Below are positions 51,771 to 61,402 of a stretch of DNA of 64,000 nt, in pieces. The notes beneath the pieces are model-generated. The model saw only the letters and a list, made by a program, of their open reading frames with translations, made no database searches and was not told the origin of the DNA. The stretch comes from an uncultured Lachnospiraceae bacterium (GTDB taxonomy: Bacteria; Bacillota; Clostridia; Lachnospirales; Lachnospiraceae), in contig CAJTUB010000002.1 of the NCBI GenBank assembly GCA_910579465.1, forward strand, positions 368,693 to 432,692, read 5' to 3'. The translations under genes and the position numbers were made by a program. The first letter of the stretch is position 1, and each line of letters begins with the position of its first letter.

Positions 51771-52761
51771 ATCGTCCTGTGATGAAACGGCGGCGGCGGT
51801 AGTAGAAAATGGAAGAACCGTACTGTCGAGTATAATTTCCTCACAGATAGACATACATACCTTATACGGCGGCGTAGTTCCGGAAATTGCGTCCCGGAAG
51901 CATATGGAGCGCATTAACTATGTGGCGGAGCAGGCGCTTTCTGAGGCCGGAATGGAGTTGGAAGATGCGGATGCAGTCGCAGTGACCTACGGACCGGGGT
52001 TAGTAGGGGCGCTGTTAGTCGGCGTAGCATACGCAAAGGCTCTTTCCTATGCAGCGCGGCTCCCGTTAGTCGGCGTACACCATATTGAAGGGCATATTTC
52101 TGCAAACTATATCGAAAATAAGGAGCTGGAGCCGCCGTTTCTCTGTCTGGTGGTTTCAGGCGGTCATACGCATCTGGTGCGTGTAGCGGACTACGGCGTT
52201 TATGAGATTCTCGGGAAAACCCATGACGATGCGGCAGGTGAGGCCTTTGATAAGGTTGCCCGTGCCATCGGACTCGGGTATCCGGGAGGACCGAAGATTG
52301 ATAAGCTCGCCAAAGAAGGGAATCCAAAAGCCATTGCGTTTCCGAGGGGGCAGATTGCAGATTCACCGTATGATTTCAGCTTCAGCGGCGTAAAGTCGGC
52401 AGTGCTAAACTATCTGAACCAGTCGGCGATGCAGGGAATTGAGGTAAATCCTGCGGATGTGGCAGCTTCGTTCCAGCAGTCGGTCGTGGATGTGCTGGTG
52501 GAAAAGACAATGGCAGCGGTAAAGAATACCGGGATGAAAAAGCTTGCGCTGGCTGGCGGCGTAGCCTCTAATTCCGCGTTGCGTGCCGGAATGCAGGCAG
52601 CCTGCAAAAAGGCGGAAATAGAACTGTTTTGTCCGTCACCGGTGCTTTGCACGGATAATGCGGCAATGATTGGCGCAGCGGCATATTACGAATTTCAAAA
52701 AGGAGTGCGGCACGGACTGGACCTGAATGCAGTGCCGAATCTGCAGCTCGGAGAGCGTTAA
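51751..52761 (+). CDS. tsaD: tRNA N6-threonylcarbamoyladenosine transferase TsaD
   Basis: A 336-residue ASKHA-fold catalytic subunit of t6A synthesis. It shows [16 protein letters not shown], the metal motif HIEGH (residues 111-115), VSGGHTHL, and [10 protein letters not shown] near the C-terminus. It starts with GTG at 51751 inside the preceding gene. Together with tsaE and tsaB-rimI in this stretch it completes the bacterial complex apart from TsaC/Sua5. Confidence 0.97.
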   Translation: MRILAIESSCDETAAAVVENGRTVLSSIISSQIDIHTLYGGVVPEIASRKHMERINYVAEQALSEAGMELEDADAVAVTYGPGLVGALLVGVAYAKALSYAARLPLVGVHHIEGHISANYIENKELEPPFLCLVVSGGHTHLVRVADYGVYEILGKTHDDAAGEAFDKVARAIGLGYPGGPKIDKLAKEGNPKAIAFPRGQIADSPYDFSFSGVKSAVLNYLNQSAMQGIEVNPADVAASFQQSVVDVLVEKTMAAVKNTGMKKLALAGGVASNSALRAGMQAACKKAEIELFCPSPVLCTDNAAMIGAAAYYEFQKGVRHGLDLNAVPNLQLGER

Positions 52762-52769
52762 GGAGGAAT

Positions 52770-53483
52770 ATGGCGGCAGCAGGAATTGTATTGGCAGGCG
52801 GGAAGGGAACAAGAATGCAGAGCGAGGTTCCGAAGCAGTATATGCTGTTAGCCGGAAAGCCGCTCTTGTATTATTCCCTGCGTGCCTTTGAGGAAAGTAA
52901 GGTAGAAAGCGTGGTGCTGGTAACGGCGGAGGGAGAAGAGGACTACTGCCGGACGGAGCTTGTAGGGCGCTACGGGTTTACAAAGGTGACAGCGGTGACG
53001 ACAGGCGGTGCGGAGCGTTACGAATCGGTGTTTCACGGACTGCAGGCGGCGGGGACACCGGACTATGTGCTGATACATGACGGGGCGAGGCCGTTAGTGA
53101 CCGCGGAGCTGATTAACCGTCTGCTCGGACAGACGGAGAGCTACGGCGCCTGTGTGGCAGGAATGCCGGTCAAGGATACGATTCAGATGACGGATGAAAA
53201 CGGGGTGATTACCCTGACGCCAAAGAGGGAAAGCCTTTGGATTGCGCAGACGCCGCAGGCGTTTGAGTTTCCGCTTGTGTATCATGCCTATGAGCGGCTG
53301 ATGGAGGAGCCGGAAATCGATGTAACGGATGACGCGATGGTCGTAGGGCTTTACGGGGACACCCCGGTACAGATGGTGCGGGGGAGCTATACGAACCTGA
53401 AGGTGACTACGCCGGAGGATATGGCGTTTGCAGAGGCGTTGCTGAAAAAAAGACAGAACCGGGAACCGGAGAAAGGGCAGTAA
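52770..53483 (+). CDS. ispD: 2-C-methyl-D-erythritol 4-phosphate cytidylyltransferase
   Basis: A 237-residue MEP-pathway enzyme joining CTP and MEP. It shows the nucleotide loop LAGGKGTRM (residues 8-16) and the following VPKQY, then GGAERYESVFHGL, the acidic VLIHDGARPLV and the C-terminal TNLKVTTPEDM. AAGGAGG precedes the ATG, 8 nt after tsaD. The GH3 gene follows after 1 nt. Confidence 0.96.
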   Translation: MAAAGIVLAGGKGTRMQSEVPKQYMLLAGKPLLYYSLRAFEESKVESVVLVTAEGEEDYCRTELVGRYGFTKVTAVTTGGAERYESVFHGLQAAGTPDYVLIHDGARPLVTAELINRLLGQTESYGACVAGMPVKDTIQMTDENGVITLTPKRESLWIAQTPQAFEFPLVYHAYERLMEEPEIDVTDDAMVVGLYGDTPVQMVRGSYTNLKVTTPEDMAFAEALLKKRQNREPEKGQ

Positions 53484-53484
53484 T

Positions 53485-56256
53485 ATGGAGCAGAGCAGAA
53501 AACTGGACTGGAGCCGCTATTCGGACGCGGCAGTCCGCGCAGTAACGGAGGGCATTGTGCTACTCCGGAATGAAAAGAAGGTGCTTCCGTTCCGGAACGG
53601 AGAAAGGGTTGCTGTATTCGGAAGAATACAGCTGAATTATTATAAGAGCGGTACGGGCTCCGGCGGCATGGTAAATGTTTCCCGTGTAGCCGGGATTACG
53701 GATGCCCTGCTTGAGAGCGGAGCCATAGAGGTAAACGGAAAGCTTCTTTCCGTTTACCGGGAGTGGTGCGCCGCACATCCGTTTGACCTTGGAACCGGCT
53801 GGGGAACAGAGCCGTGGTCCCAGAAGGAGATGCCGGTAAGCGATGAGCTCTGCAGGGAGATAGCAGAGGAGTCCGGGACGGCGCTTGTGATTCTCGGGCG
53901 GACTGCTGGAGAGGACCAGGACAATACGGCGGAGGCAGGCGCCTGGTTTTTAAGCGCGGAAGAGGAGCAGCTGCTTCTGACAGTACGGAAGCACTTTACA
54001 AAGCTGGTCGTTCTGTTAAATGTAGGCGGACTGCTGGATATGGGCTTTGTTTCCCGCTATTCCCCGGAGGCAGTTCTCTATGTATGGCAGGGAGGAATGC
54101 TCGGGGGCATTGGTACGGCAGAGGTGCTGACCGGAAGGAAAAGCCCTTCGGGCAAGCTTCCGGATACGATTGCCGATACGATTGAGGCCTACCCGTCCCA
54201 TGCTTATTTCGGGAATCCGGAGAGGAATTTCTATACCGAGGATATTTATGTCGGCTACCGTTATTTTGAAACCTTTGCAAAGGACCGGGTGCTGTATCCG
54301 TTCGGCTTCGGGCTTTCCTATACGGAATTTGCCACGGAAGCAAAGGCAGTTCGTGTGACAAAAGAGGAGGTAGCCCTGGAGGTTTCCGTAACCAATACCG
54401 GAGAGACCTCCGGAAAGGAAGTCGTGCAGGTGTACTGCGAGGCGCCGCAGGGAGTGCTTGGAAAGCCTGCAAGGGTGCTTTGCGCATACGGAAAGACAAA
54501 GGAGCTTGCCCCGAAGGAAACAGAAAAGCTGACACTTTCCATCCGTATGCCGGAGCTTGCTTCCTTTGATGACCTTGGAAAGACCGGGCATCCTTCGTGC
54601 TTTGTGCTGGAGGCAGGCGTGTACCGTTTCTATGCAGGCGCCGATGTCCGCAGTGCAAGCCAGGTGGCAGAGCTGGAGCTTCCGGAGCTTGTCGTGGTGT
54701 CGGAAAGGGAGCGGCTGCTTGCGCCGGTGCGTTCCTTTCAGCGTATGGCAGCAGCGGCTTCGGAAAACGGGGTAGTCCTGCAGATGGAAGAGGTTCCGGG
54801 ATTGCCGCCATGTGAAGAGGAGCGGAGGCTTGCACTGCTTCCGCAGGAAATTGCATATACCGGTCCGAAGGGAATCCTTCTTTCGGATGTGGCAGAGGGA
54901 AGGGCTTCCATCGAGGAGTTTATCGGGCAGCTTTCGGATGAGGATTTGATGTGCATTGTCCGGGGAGAAGGGATGTGCAGCCCGAAGGTGACGCCGGGAA
55001 CCGCGGCGGCGTTCGGCGGAGTAACAAAGGCACTGGCAGACTTCGGGATTCCGTGTGCCTGCTGTGCGGACGGTCCGTCCGGGGTCCGCATGGACTGCGG
55101 GACAAAGGCATTCAGTCTGCCGAACGGGACCCTTTTAGCGTCTACGTTTAACCGGGAGCTGATTTCGGAGCTGTTTACCTTTTTCGGTCTGGAGGCGGCA
55201 TATCATCATGTGGACTGTATGCTCGGTCCGGGGTTAAATCTGCACCGGCATCCGCTAAACGGCAGAAACTTCGAATATTTTTCCGAGGACCCGTATCTGA
55301 CCGGGACGATGGCGGCGGCAGAGCTGCAGGGCTTTCATTCCGCAGGAGTGACCGGTACTATCAAGCACTATTGTGCAAACGACCAGGAGACGGGGCGCCA
55401 TACCGTGGATTCGGTGGTTTCGGAGCGTGCCCTGCGTGAGATTTATTTAAGGTGCTTTGAACTGGCAGTAAGGGACGGTGGCGCCTCTTCCGTAATGACA
55501 AGCTACGGGGCAATTAACGGGCTTTGGACGGCAGGAAACTATGACCTTGTTACTGCGGTTCTGCGGGACGAATGGGGCTTTGACGGGATTGTGATGACCG
55601 ACTGGTGGGCGAACATCAACGTGCGCGGCGAGTCAGCGAACCAGCAGGAGCTTGCGGCGATGGTGCGGGCGCAGAATGACATTTATATGGTATGTGCGGA
55701 CTGTGAGAGGCACGAGGACAATCTGGCAGCGTCGCTTGCCGACGGCTCGTTAAAGCGTGGCGAGCTGCAGAGAAGTGCGTCCAATATCTGCCGGTTCCTT
55801 TTGAAAACCAACGCAATGAAGCGCCTCTGCGGCAGAGAGGAAGCTATAGAGCTCCTGAATTGTCCGGATGCGGAGGATGCGGCGGAGAGCGGCACAGAAG
55901 AGCTTACCTATGAGCTGGACGAACGTCTCAGAATTGACTTTGAAGGGCTCTGCAGTGAGAAAGGGAAAAGCCATGCGTTTCTTTTAGAGGTAAAGGAGCC
56001 TGCCCGCTACCGGATTACCATTACCGGCAGTTCTGCCGCAGGTGCGCTTGCACAGCTGCCGGTTACGCTGTTTCTCATGGGAACGGCACAGGATACCTTT
56101 ACCTGGAACGGGACGGAGGGGAAGCCGGTTTCCTTTACGGGAGAGTATTTCCTGGGCTACCATTTTATCAGTATCCGGCTTGCCTTTGCACAGAGCGGAC
56201 TGACGCTGCATGACATGGTGATTGAAAAAGTGGGAGAGGACACAAAGGATACCTGA
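53485..56256 (+). CDS. glycoside hydrolase family 3 protein, reversed domain order
   Basis: A 923-residue enzyme with no signal peptide. The usual C-terminal alpha/beta sandwich comes first (about residues 15-260; EGIVLLRNEKKVLPF, LLNVGGLLDMGF, YVWQGGMLGG). A fibronectin-III-like domain (about 270-400; RYFETFAKDRVLYPFGFGLS) comes next. The TIM-barrel domain that normally leads is at about 480-790. The nucleophile is Asp706 in DGIVMTDWW. This swapped order is known from rumen and gut Firmicute beta-glucosidases. Substrate is probably a beta-glucoside or other small glycoside, cytoplasmic. Confidence 0.92.
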   Translation: MEQSRKLDWSRYSDAAVRAVTEGIVLLRNEKKVLPFRNGERVAVFGRIQLNYYKSGTGSGGMVNVSRVAGITDALLESGAIEVNGKLLSVYREWCAAHPFDLGTGWGTEPWSQKEMPVSDELCREIAEESGTALVILGRTAGEDQDNTAEAGAWFLSAEEEQLLLTVRKHFTKLVVLLNVGGLLDMGFVSRYSPEAVLYVWQGGMLGGIGTAEVLTGRKSPSGKLPDTIADTIEAYPSHAYFGNPERNFYTEDIYVGYRYFETFAKDRVLYPFGFGLSYTEFATEAKAVRVTKEEVALEVSVTNTGETSGKEVVQVYCEAPQGVLGKPARVLCAYGKTKELAPKETEKLTLSIRMPELASFDDLGKTGHPSCFVLEAGVYRFYAGADVRSASQVAELELPELVVVSERERLLAPVRSFQRMAAAASENGVVLQMEEVPGLPPCEEERRLALLPQEIAYTGPKGILLSDVAEGRASIEEFIGQLSDEDLMCIVRGEGMCSPKVTPGTAAAFGGVTKALADFGIPCACCADGPSGVRMDCGTKAFSLPNGTLLASTFNRELISELFTFFGLEAAYHHVDCMLGPGLNLHRHPLNGRNFEYFSEDPYLTGTMAAAELQGFHSAGVTGTIKHYCANDQETGRHTVDSVVSERALREIYLRCFELAVRDGGASSVMTSYGAINGLWTAGNYDLVTAVLRDEWGFDGIVMTDWWANINVRGESANQQELAAMVRAQNDIYMVCADCERHEDNLAASLADGSLKRGELQRSASNICRFLLKTNAMKRLCGREEAIELLNCPDAEDAAESGTEELTYELDERLRIDFEGLCSEKGKSHAFLLEVKEPARYRITITGSSAAGALAQLPVTLFLMGTAQDTFTWNGTEGKPVSFTGEYFLGYHFISIRLAFAQSGLTLHDMVIEKVGEDTKDT

Positions 56257-56301
56257 AAAAGTGCGAACTGTACCTGAAATGTTTTTTTCTTTCTTTTCTT
56301 C

Positions 56302-56310
56302 TGGTATAAT
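56302..56310 (+). promoter_or_regulatory. extended -10 promoter of the second chemoreceptor
   Basis: TGGTATAAT has the TGN extension; the -35 position is a T-rich run. The leader contains a short CGGGA/TCCCG hairpin (about 56318-56341). Transcription would start near 56317. Confidence 0.55.
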
Positions 56311-56374
56311 CAGAACTGCGGGAGCGCTGACGGTGTTCCCGTATTCATTTTAAGAAGCAGAGAGGTGCAGGACG

Positions 56375-58375
56375 GTGTTAAAGACAATTAAGGGAAAGCT
56401 TACAGTCAGTGTGATAGGGATTGTTGTAGCGAGTATTCTGCTGACGACAACAGGAATCGCTGCAGTTGCAGGAAACCGGATGATACGGGACCAGACCGGC
56501 TCCTTGCAGTTAAATGCGGATAAATACGCGGAAGAAATCAATACATGGATTGAAAATGAAAAGATGCTTGCAGACGGAGCCGCGGACAGTGTTAAAGCAG
56601 GCGGACGGACCGACACGGACTTTCTCCAGTCTGTCGTAGATGCGCACGCAGAAGGCAGGGCGGAGCTTTTAAATCTGTACTGCGGGACAAAGGACAGCAG
56701 GTTTATCCAGTCCAACCGGAGCGCAGCGGTGCCGGACGGCTACGACCCGGTGGAACGCGGCTGGTATCAGCAGGCAGTAAAGGAAGGCGGCGTTATAGTG
56801 ACGGACCCTTATCTGGATGCAATTACAAACCAGATGTGCGCAACAATCGCAGTACCGGTTTACATAGGTGGCAGTCTGGAGGGGGTTATCGGTCTGGATG
56901 TGACGACGACAACCGTGACGGAGCTGACAGGAAGCATCCGGTATGCGGAGGGGGTCTACGGCTTTCTGGTAGACGGCAGCGGACAGTACGTCGTACATAA
57001 AAACAAGGCGTATGAGCCGGACGAAACAACGGCAGTTGCGGTAGCAGATGTGATGCCGGAGCTGGAGGAGCTGACGGAGGGAAGAGCCGGAGGCGTGAAA
57101 AAGCTCAGGGACTATGACGGCAGTACCTGCTATTTTGCAGTGGCAGACATAGAGGGAAGCGGCTGGAAGCTGGGTGTGGCAGTCCCGGCAGCAAATGTCA
57201 TCGGGCCGCTCGTTGCGATGGTATTGGTGGCGCTTGTAATTGCCCTTGCCATTATCCTGTTTGTGGCGCTGTTTATGGCGGGCCTGATCGGGAAAATGCT
57301 TGCGCCGGTACAGATGCTGAAGCAGTTTGCGTCAGGCGACTTTTCCGAAAATACCGTTATTGAAAAAACGATTCCGCAGGAATATAAAAACGAGACGGAG
57401 CAGATCCGGACGGCAACCACCGAGGTAAGAAAGCAAATCAGGGAGATTATCTTAAATACAAAGCAGGAAGCGGAAAATATCAGTACGATTGCCGAGGGAA
57501 CCTCTGCCAAAATGACGGTGTTAAATCAGGATATTTCCGGTATTTCCGGGCTGGTCGGACAGGTGATGGAGCAGACCACACAGGCAGGCAGACTGGCGGA
57601 GAGCATTAAAAACAACGGTCAGGAGCTGGGAACTGCGATAGAGAATGTGGCAAGAAAGGCAGGGGAAGCCGCGGAGCAGTCAGGCAGTATTATGGAGCGT
57701 GCAAGGAAGCAGCATGAAATGTCCGGACATTCCGCAAAGGAAGCCGTTACGATTTATCAGGAGACGCGAGGAAATCTGGAAAAGGCAATTACAGACAGCC
57801 GGAGGGTACAGGAAATCGATACACTGACACAGGAAATTCTTGCAATCAGCTCGCAGACGAACCTGCTGGCGCTGAACGCCTCTATCGAGGCGGCAAGGGC
57901 CGGGGACGCAGGAAAGGGCTTCGCGGTTGTTGCGGAGGAAATCAGGCAGCTGGCAGACAATTCAAGGCAGGCGGTTGATAAGATACGCCAGGTAACCGAA
58001 GGCGTCGTACAGAATGTTGCGTTCCTGTCCGAAAGCTCCGGAAAGCTTCTGGAGTTTATGAATGGGAAGGTAATGGAGGATTACAAGGGAATGACGGAGT
58101 TGGCTGAGGTTTATCAGCAGGATGCGGCGTTTTATAATGCAATTGCCGGGGACCTTGGAGCATCCTCGGAGGAGATGAGCGCCAGCATGGATAAAATCAA
58201 TGAGTCGATTGCCGCAATTACAGGGCTTGTAGGGGTAATGGCAGACTCGATGCGGCAGATGGAACAGTCTGCGGAGGATTCGGATGAAAATTCCGGGGCG
58301 GTAATGAAGCAGATGGAGGAGCTGTTCTGGTTAAGCGGGCTGTTAAACCGTACAGTGGCATCCTTCCGGGTATAA
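56375..58375 (+). CDS. methyl-accepting chemotaxis protein, double-Cache type
   Basis: A 666-residue chemoreceptor starting at GTG after GAGGTG. TM1 is at about residues 8-30. A dCache domain (about 35-275) has [20 protein letters not shown] and [20 protein letters not shown], segments common in amino-acid-type sensors. TM2 is at about 280-305. The signalling hairpin tip is [20 protein letters not shown]. Ligand unknown. Confidence 0.94.
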   Translation: MLKTIKGKLTVSVIGIVVASILLTTTGIAAVAGNRMIRDQTGSLQLNADKYAEEINTWIENEKMLADGAADSVKAGGRTDTDFLQSVVDAHAEGRAELLNLYCGTKDSRFIQSNRSAAVPDGYDPVERGWYQQAVKEGGVIVTDPYLDAITNQMCATIAVPVYIGGSLEGVIGLDVTTTTVTELTGSIRYAEGVYGFLVDGSGQYVVHKNKAYEPDETTAVAVADVMPELEELTEGRAGGVKKLRDYDGSTCYFAVADIEGSGWKLGVAVPAANVIGPLVAMVLVALVIALAIILFVALFMAGLIGKMLAPVQMLKQFASGDFSENTVIEKTIPQEYKNETEQIRTATTEVRKQIREIILNTKQEAENISTIAEGTSAKMTVLNQDISGISGLVGQVMEQTTQAGRLAESIKNNGQELGTAIENVARKAGEAAEQSGSIMERARKQHEMSGHSAKEAVTIYQETRGNLEKAITDSRRVQEIDTLTQEILAISSQTNLLALNASIEAARAGDAGKGFAVVAEEIRQLADNSRQAVDKIRQVTEGVVQNVAFLSESSGKLLEFMNGKVMEDYKGMTELAEVYQQDAAFYNAIAGDLGASSEEMSASMDKINESIAAITGLVGVMADSMRQMEQSAEDSDENSGAVMKQMEELFWLSGLLNRTVASFRV

Positions 58376-58411
58376 CCGGCTTTCAGTTTCCGCAGTTTAA
58401 GCATCCAGACT

Positions 58412-58440
58412 TTGCTTTTTGGCAGGAATTAAGCTATAAT
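58412..58440 (+). promoter_or_regulatory. promoter of the LytTR regulator
   Basis: TTGCTT (58412-58417), 17 nt, TATAAT (58435-58440). About 36 nt separate it from the ATG at 58476. A solo sequence like the inverted-repeat family end (CAGTTTCCGCAGTTTAAG) lies at 58384-58401. Confidence 0.7.
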
Positions 58441-58475
58441 GGAAGCAGAAAACGGGAGAGGTAGAGGTGCAGACA

Positions 58476-59210
58476 ATGTATCGGATAGCAATCTGCGATG
58501 ATGTAGCAGCGGAATTGGATAAAACGGAAAAGCTGTTGAAAGAGTATGAACAGAAGCATCCCGGAACAGAGTTTTCCGTAGAATGCTTTGACCATGCGGA
58601 CAAATTGATTGACAGGGTCAGGGGAAAGGGCTATAAGCCCGATTTGCTGCTGCTGGATATTTATATGCCGGGGAAAATGGGAATTGAGACGGCAAAGGAA
58701 CTGCAGGAAATGGGAAATCAGAGCAGGATTATTTTTCTTACCATGTCCAGGGAGCATGCGCTGGAGGCGTTCGGGGTAGGAGCAGTACAGTATCTGGTAA
58801 AGCCGGTGGAAAAGGAGGCGCTGTTTCCTGTACTGGACAGGGTACTGGGGGAAATCACAAGGATGCAGAGCAAGTATCTTCTGCTGCGGATTGAGGGCAG
58901 AATCCAGCGCGTGGCAGTCAATGATATTGTGTACTGTGAGGCGCAGGGAAAAACGCAGCATCTGTATCTGAAAGACGGAACACAGTGCCTGTTACGCATC
59001 ACGATAGCGGAAATCTGCGGGATGCTTTCCTGTTACCGGGAGTTTGTAAGAATCGGGGTTGCATATCTTGTGAATCTGGAGCACATTGACAGCCTGAATG
59101 CACAGGAGCTGCATCTGGACAGCGGAAAGAAAATTTATCTGCCGCGAGGTTCCTATCAGACGCTAAAAGAACGATATTTTGACTATTACTGCGGGGAAGA
59201 AGGAGGCTGA
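58476..59210 (+). CDS. LytTR-family response regulator (AgrA/LytR type)
   Basis: A 244-residue regulator. The receiver has acidic ICDD near the start, phospho-Asp in LLLLDIYMPGKMG at about residue 57, and YLVKPVEKEAL. The C-terminal LytTR DNA-binding domain is at about residues 140-240 (VNDIVYCEAQGKTQHLYLK, FVRIGVAYLVNLEHI, LPRGSYQTLKERYFDY). No cognate HPK10-type kinase is in the window. The ATG at 58476 with GAGGTG 7 nt upstream is preferred to GTG 58467. Confidence 0.92.
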   Translation: MYRIAICDDVAAELDKTEKLLKEYEQKHPGTEFSVECFDHADKLIDRVRGKGYKPDLLLLDIYMPGKMGIETAKELQEMGNQSRIIFLTMSREHALEAFGVGAVQYLVKPVEKEALFPVLDRVLGEITRMQSKYLLLRIEGRIQRVAVNDIVYCEAQGKTQHLYLKDGTQCLLRITIAEICGMLSCYREFVRIGVAYLVNLEHIDSLNAQELHLDSGKKIYLPRGSYQTLKERYFDYYCGEEGG

Positions 59211-59224
59211 GAGCAGCCTCCTTC
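59199..59224. terminator. bidirectional terminator
   Basis: A perfect 10-bp stem GAAGGAGGCT / AGCCTCCTTC with a six-base loop overlaps the stop codon of the LytTR gene and faces the end of the convergent LRR gene. CTTCTTCCC follows rather than a full T-run. Confidence 0.6.
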
Positions 59225-59254
59225 TTCCCTGCTTTGGTTTGTATCCTGTTCCGG

Positions 59255-60274
59255 TTATTTTGCAACAACAGTAGCATCCGGATAGAGATTCTTTGCATAT
59301 TCCACGAGACTTTCCTTTACATGAATCGTGATACCGGAGGTATCTGCATCATAATTGCCATAGCCTTGCTTGAACATATGAGGCGGAATATCCGAAAGAT
59401 TATCCGAAAGCCATACATCTTTCAGATTAGGGCAGTCGTAAAAGATAGCGTCCTTAATCTCCGTAACGCTGTCAGGAAATACGATTTCCTCCAGTGCCGG
59501 AAGATTATCGAAGGCACGGTAGTAGATGGTAGTAATGCCGTCCTCCAGAATAATCTCGGACAGAACGTCGCAGTCTGCAAAGGTATGGTCGTGCAAAATG
59601 CCTCTGCCGCATGTGCCCGGAATGGTAACGGACTGTAAGGAGGAGCAACCAACGAATAAATAATCGGTTGAAAGAATATAGGAAACGTCCTTTGGCAGTT
59701 CCACAGATGTCAGGCTGCTACAGCCTGTAAAAAGATTTGGAGTGTATATTTCCTCAAGGGAGTCCGGGAACTCCACGGTCTCCAGGTTCTCGCAGCGGTA
59801 AAATGCTCCTACCGGCAGGGATTTTAAGTCAGAAGGAAGTGTAATGGAGGAGGAGGTACATTGTGAAAATACATAGTTGGGCAGAGAAAGCAGGGTGTCA
59901 GGAAGAACCAGATGCTCCGGGGCTTCCACAAAGCCCTGGCTGCTAATGCCAATTTTGTTAAAGATGCCGTAGCCAGTGACACCGCCAAAGCTATTTGCTT
60001 GTATTTTTACAACGGAATAGGAAGTACCCTCGTAGGTGACGCTTTCCGAAAGTTCAAAGTAGGGGTTAAGGACAGCCACGACCTCGGCATAGCCGTTGGA
60101 ATAAAAATTATAGCGCACACCCATGATGTCAATGGAGCTTTCCGTGAGCTTTCCCATATCAGTTCCGTCGTATGTAAGATTCTTTTTTGAGCAGCCTGTG
60201 AGAAACAGGGCAGTCAGCATAAGAAAGAGAAGGGGACACAAAAACAAGTGTTTGGAATGCTGCAATTTTTTCAT
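59255..60274 (-). CDS. leucine-rich-repeat (BspA-type) lipoprotein
   Basis: A 339-residue lipoprotein with lipobox LTGC (about residues 25-28) after a hydrophobic signal. The body is a run of LRR_5/BspA-like units of about 23 residues (LPDTLLSLPNYVFSQCTSSS, LPSDLKSLPVGAFYRCENL, FPDSLEEIYTPNLFTGCSSL, LPKDVSYILSTDYLFVGCSSL-like). Such proteins are surface-exposed and often adhesive in gut bacteria, but the ligand is unknown. AGAGGA precedes the ATG. Confidence 0.9.
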   Translation of the reverse strand: MKKLQHSKHLFLCPLLFLMLTALFLTGCSKKNLTYDGTDMGKLTESSIDIMGVRYNFYSNGYAEVVAVLNPYFELSESVTYEGTSYSVVKIQANSFGGVTGYGIFNKIGISSQGFVEAPEHLVLPDTLLSLPNYVFSQCTSSSITLPSDLKSLPVGAFYRCENLETVEFPDSLEEIYTPNLFTGCSSLTSVELPKDVSYILSTDYLFVGCSSLQSVTIPGTCGRGILHDHTFADCDVLSEIILEDGITTIYYRAFDNLPALEEIVFPDSVTEIKDAIFYDCPNLKDVWLSDNLSDIPPHMFKQGYGNYDADTSGITIHVKESLVEYAKNLYPDATVVAK

Positions 60275-60403
60275 AAATCCTCTTTTCTGCTGTATCCATA
60301 CAGCGCGTAGTATTATTTTCAGTATGATATTGCACGGAAATTATACCATAAAATATAGAAAAAGTAAATAATCAGGGCGTATTCTGCTTCCAAAGGGTGT
60401 AGC

Positions 60404-60510
60404 CTTGCGTTTCCTCTTTTTGTACATCCCTTTGTGTTCCGTAGACTGTGCAGCAGCTCAGGGACAGCCGTTGGGACTTTCAGGGGCACTAAAAAATGCG
60501 GAAACTTAAG
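60404..60510. repeat. inverted-repeat (MITE-like) element C
   Basis: About 107 bp. The right end ACTAAAAAATGCGGAAACTT is the best-preserved family end; the left end CTTGCGTTTCCTCTTTTTG is more worn. It contains the family core GTTCCGTAGACTGTGCAG. It lies 12 nt ahead of the promoter for the Cys/His-repeat gene. The rest of the 60275-60612 gap holds that promoter and an AT-rich stretch after the LRR start. Confidence 0.5.
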
Positions 60511-60522
60511 AAATTATACATA

Positions 60523-60551
60523 TAGACATATTTGTGATGGAGTGCTATAAT
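60523..60551 (+). promoter_or_regulatory. promoter of the Cys/His-repeat gene
   Basis: TAGACA (60523-60528), 17 nt, TATAAT (60546-60551); about 55 nt of leader to the ATG at 60613. Confidence 0.65.
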
Positions 60552-60612
60552 AATATGTTAGAAAAGCATCAGACCTTAACGACATTAATATTTTGAAATG
60601 GAGGGAAGCAGT

Positions 60613-61182
60613 ATGAAAATGAAATTAATATCTTCTCTTATGGCAGCGCTTCTTGGTTTGTTTGGAACAGGTGCCGCTGTTCAGGGTGTGTCTGTGCACC
60701 AATACTGTAATGTGCCAGGCTGTGTAATAAGCGGCGAGCATACACACCACTACTGTGACGTGGAGGGCTGTACGATAAGCGGCGAGCACACGCACCACTA
60801 CTGTGATGTGGAAGGCTGCATGATAAGCGGTGAGCATATGCACCATTATTGTGATGTAGAGGGCTGCACGATAAGCGGCGAGCATATGCACCATTACTGT
60901 GACGTGGAAGGCTGCACGATAAACGGCGAGCATGCACACCACTACTGTGACGTGGAGGGCTGCAGGATAAACGGCGAGCATACGCATCATTATTGTGATG
61001 TGGAAGGCTGCACGATAAACGGCGAGCATATGCACCATTACTGTGATGTGGAGGGTTGCATGATAAACGGCGAACACACGCATCGATACTGTGATGTGGC
61101 TGGCTGCAGAATAAACAGGGAGCATACACACAGGAGTTCCGGTTGTCATCATGGTTCCGGACATAGAGGCGGTCATCATTAG
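60613..61182 (+). CDS. secreted Cys/His repeat protein, putative metal binder
   Basis: A 189-residue protein. A signal peptide (MKMKLISSLMAALLGLFGTG, then AAVQG) is followed by nine near-perfect 16-residue repeats of the form YCDVEGCTISGEHTHH. Each supplies two Cys and three or four His in a C-x4-C-x5-H-x-H-H frame. The tail HRSSGCHHGSGHRGGHH is His-rich. Each unit could bind a soft metal such as zinc, copper or nickel, either in a zinc-finger-like fold or as a storage array (inference; no known family recognised). GGAGGG precedes the ATG. Variation between units falls mostly on two positions (T/M/R and S/N), which suggests repeat expansion or homogenisation. Confidence 0.8.
   Translation: MKMKLISSLMAALLGLFGTGAAVQGVSVHQYCNVPGCVISGEHTHHYCDVEGCTISGEHTHHYCDVEGCMISGEHMHHYCDVEGCTISGEHMHHYCDVEGCTINGEHAHHYCDVEGCRINGEHTHHYCDVEGCTINGEHMHHYCDVEGCMINGEHTHRYCDVAGCRINREHTHRSSGCHHGSGHRGGHH
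60703..61134 (+). repeat. nine tandem 48-bp coding repeats
   Basis: Nine in-frame 48-bp units encode the 16-residue Cys/His motif. The first and last are the most diverged, as expected when internal copies recombine. The high identity makes copy number prone to change and to assembly error, and it creates long mirror frames on the opposite strand. Confidence 0.9.
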
Positions 61183-61243
61183 TAAAAGCGGGGAAATTCA
61201 AAAAGAGAATTTGATTGAGGGAAAGAATTTTTGATATATCATA

Positions 61244-61333
61244 ATTGAACTCCCTTTTCGGAATTGTGTACCCAACGATGAACTGAACCGCGAGACAGTG
61301 AGAGCTTTTGATAGAGAATTTACAAATGGATAA
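61244..61333 (+). pseudogene. possible remnant of a RelB/DinJ-like antitoxin gene
   Basis: A 30-codon open stretch without a start codon ends in TAA and reads IELPFRNCVPNDELNRETVR, then AFDREFTNG. The LPF...PN..T...F layout is reminiscent of the C-terminus of RelB/DinJ antitoxins, but this is a weak likeness. No toxin gene follows. Confidence 0.25.
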
Positions 61334-61402
61334 ATCCCCGATGTGTGTATCTTTGCTGTATGGGAAGATATATTGCAAAATGAAAATCAGAGGATGCTTA
61401 AA

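Noticed and set aside
60613..61134. 48-bp tandem repeats as a CRISPR array
   Set aside because: Units are contiguous without spacers and keep one reading frame; they encode a protein repeat.
60625..61378. Two long minus-strand frames opposite the Cys/His-repeat gene
   Set aside because: They are mirror frames produced by a 48-bp repeat whose unit length is divisible by three. They have no ribosome sites or family likeness.
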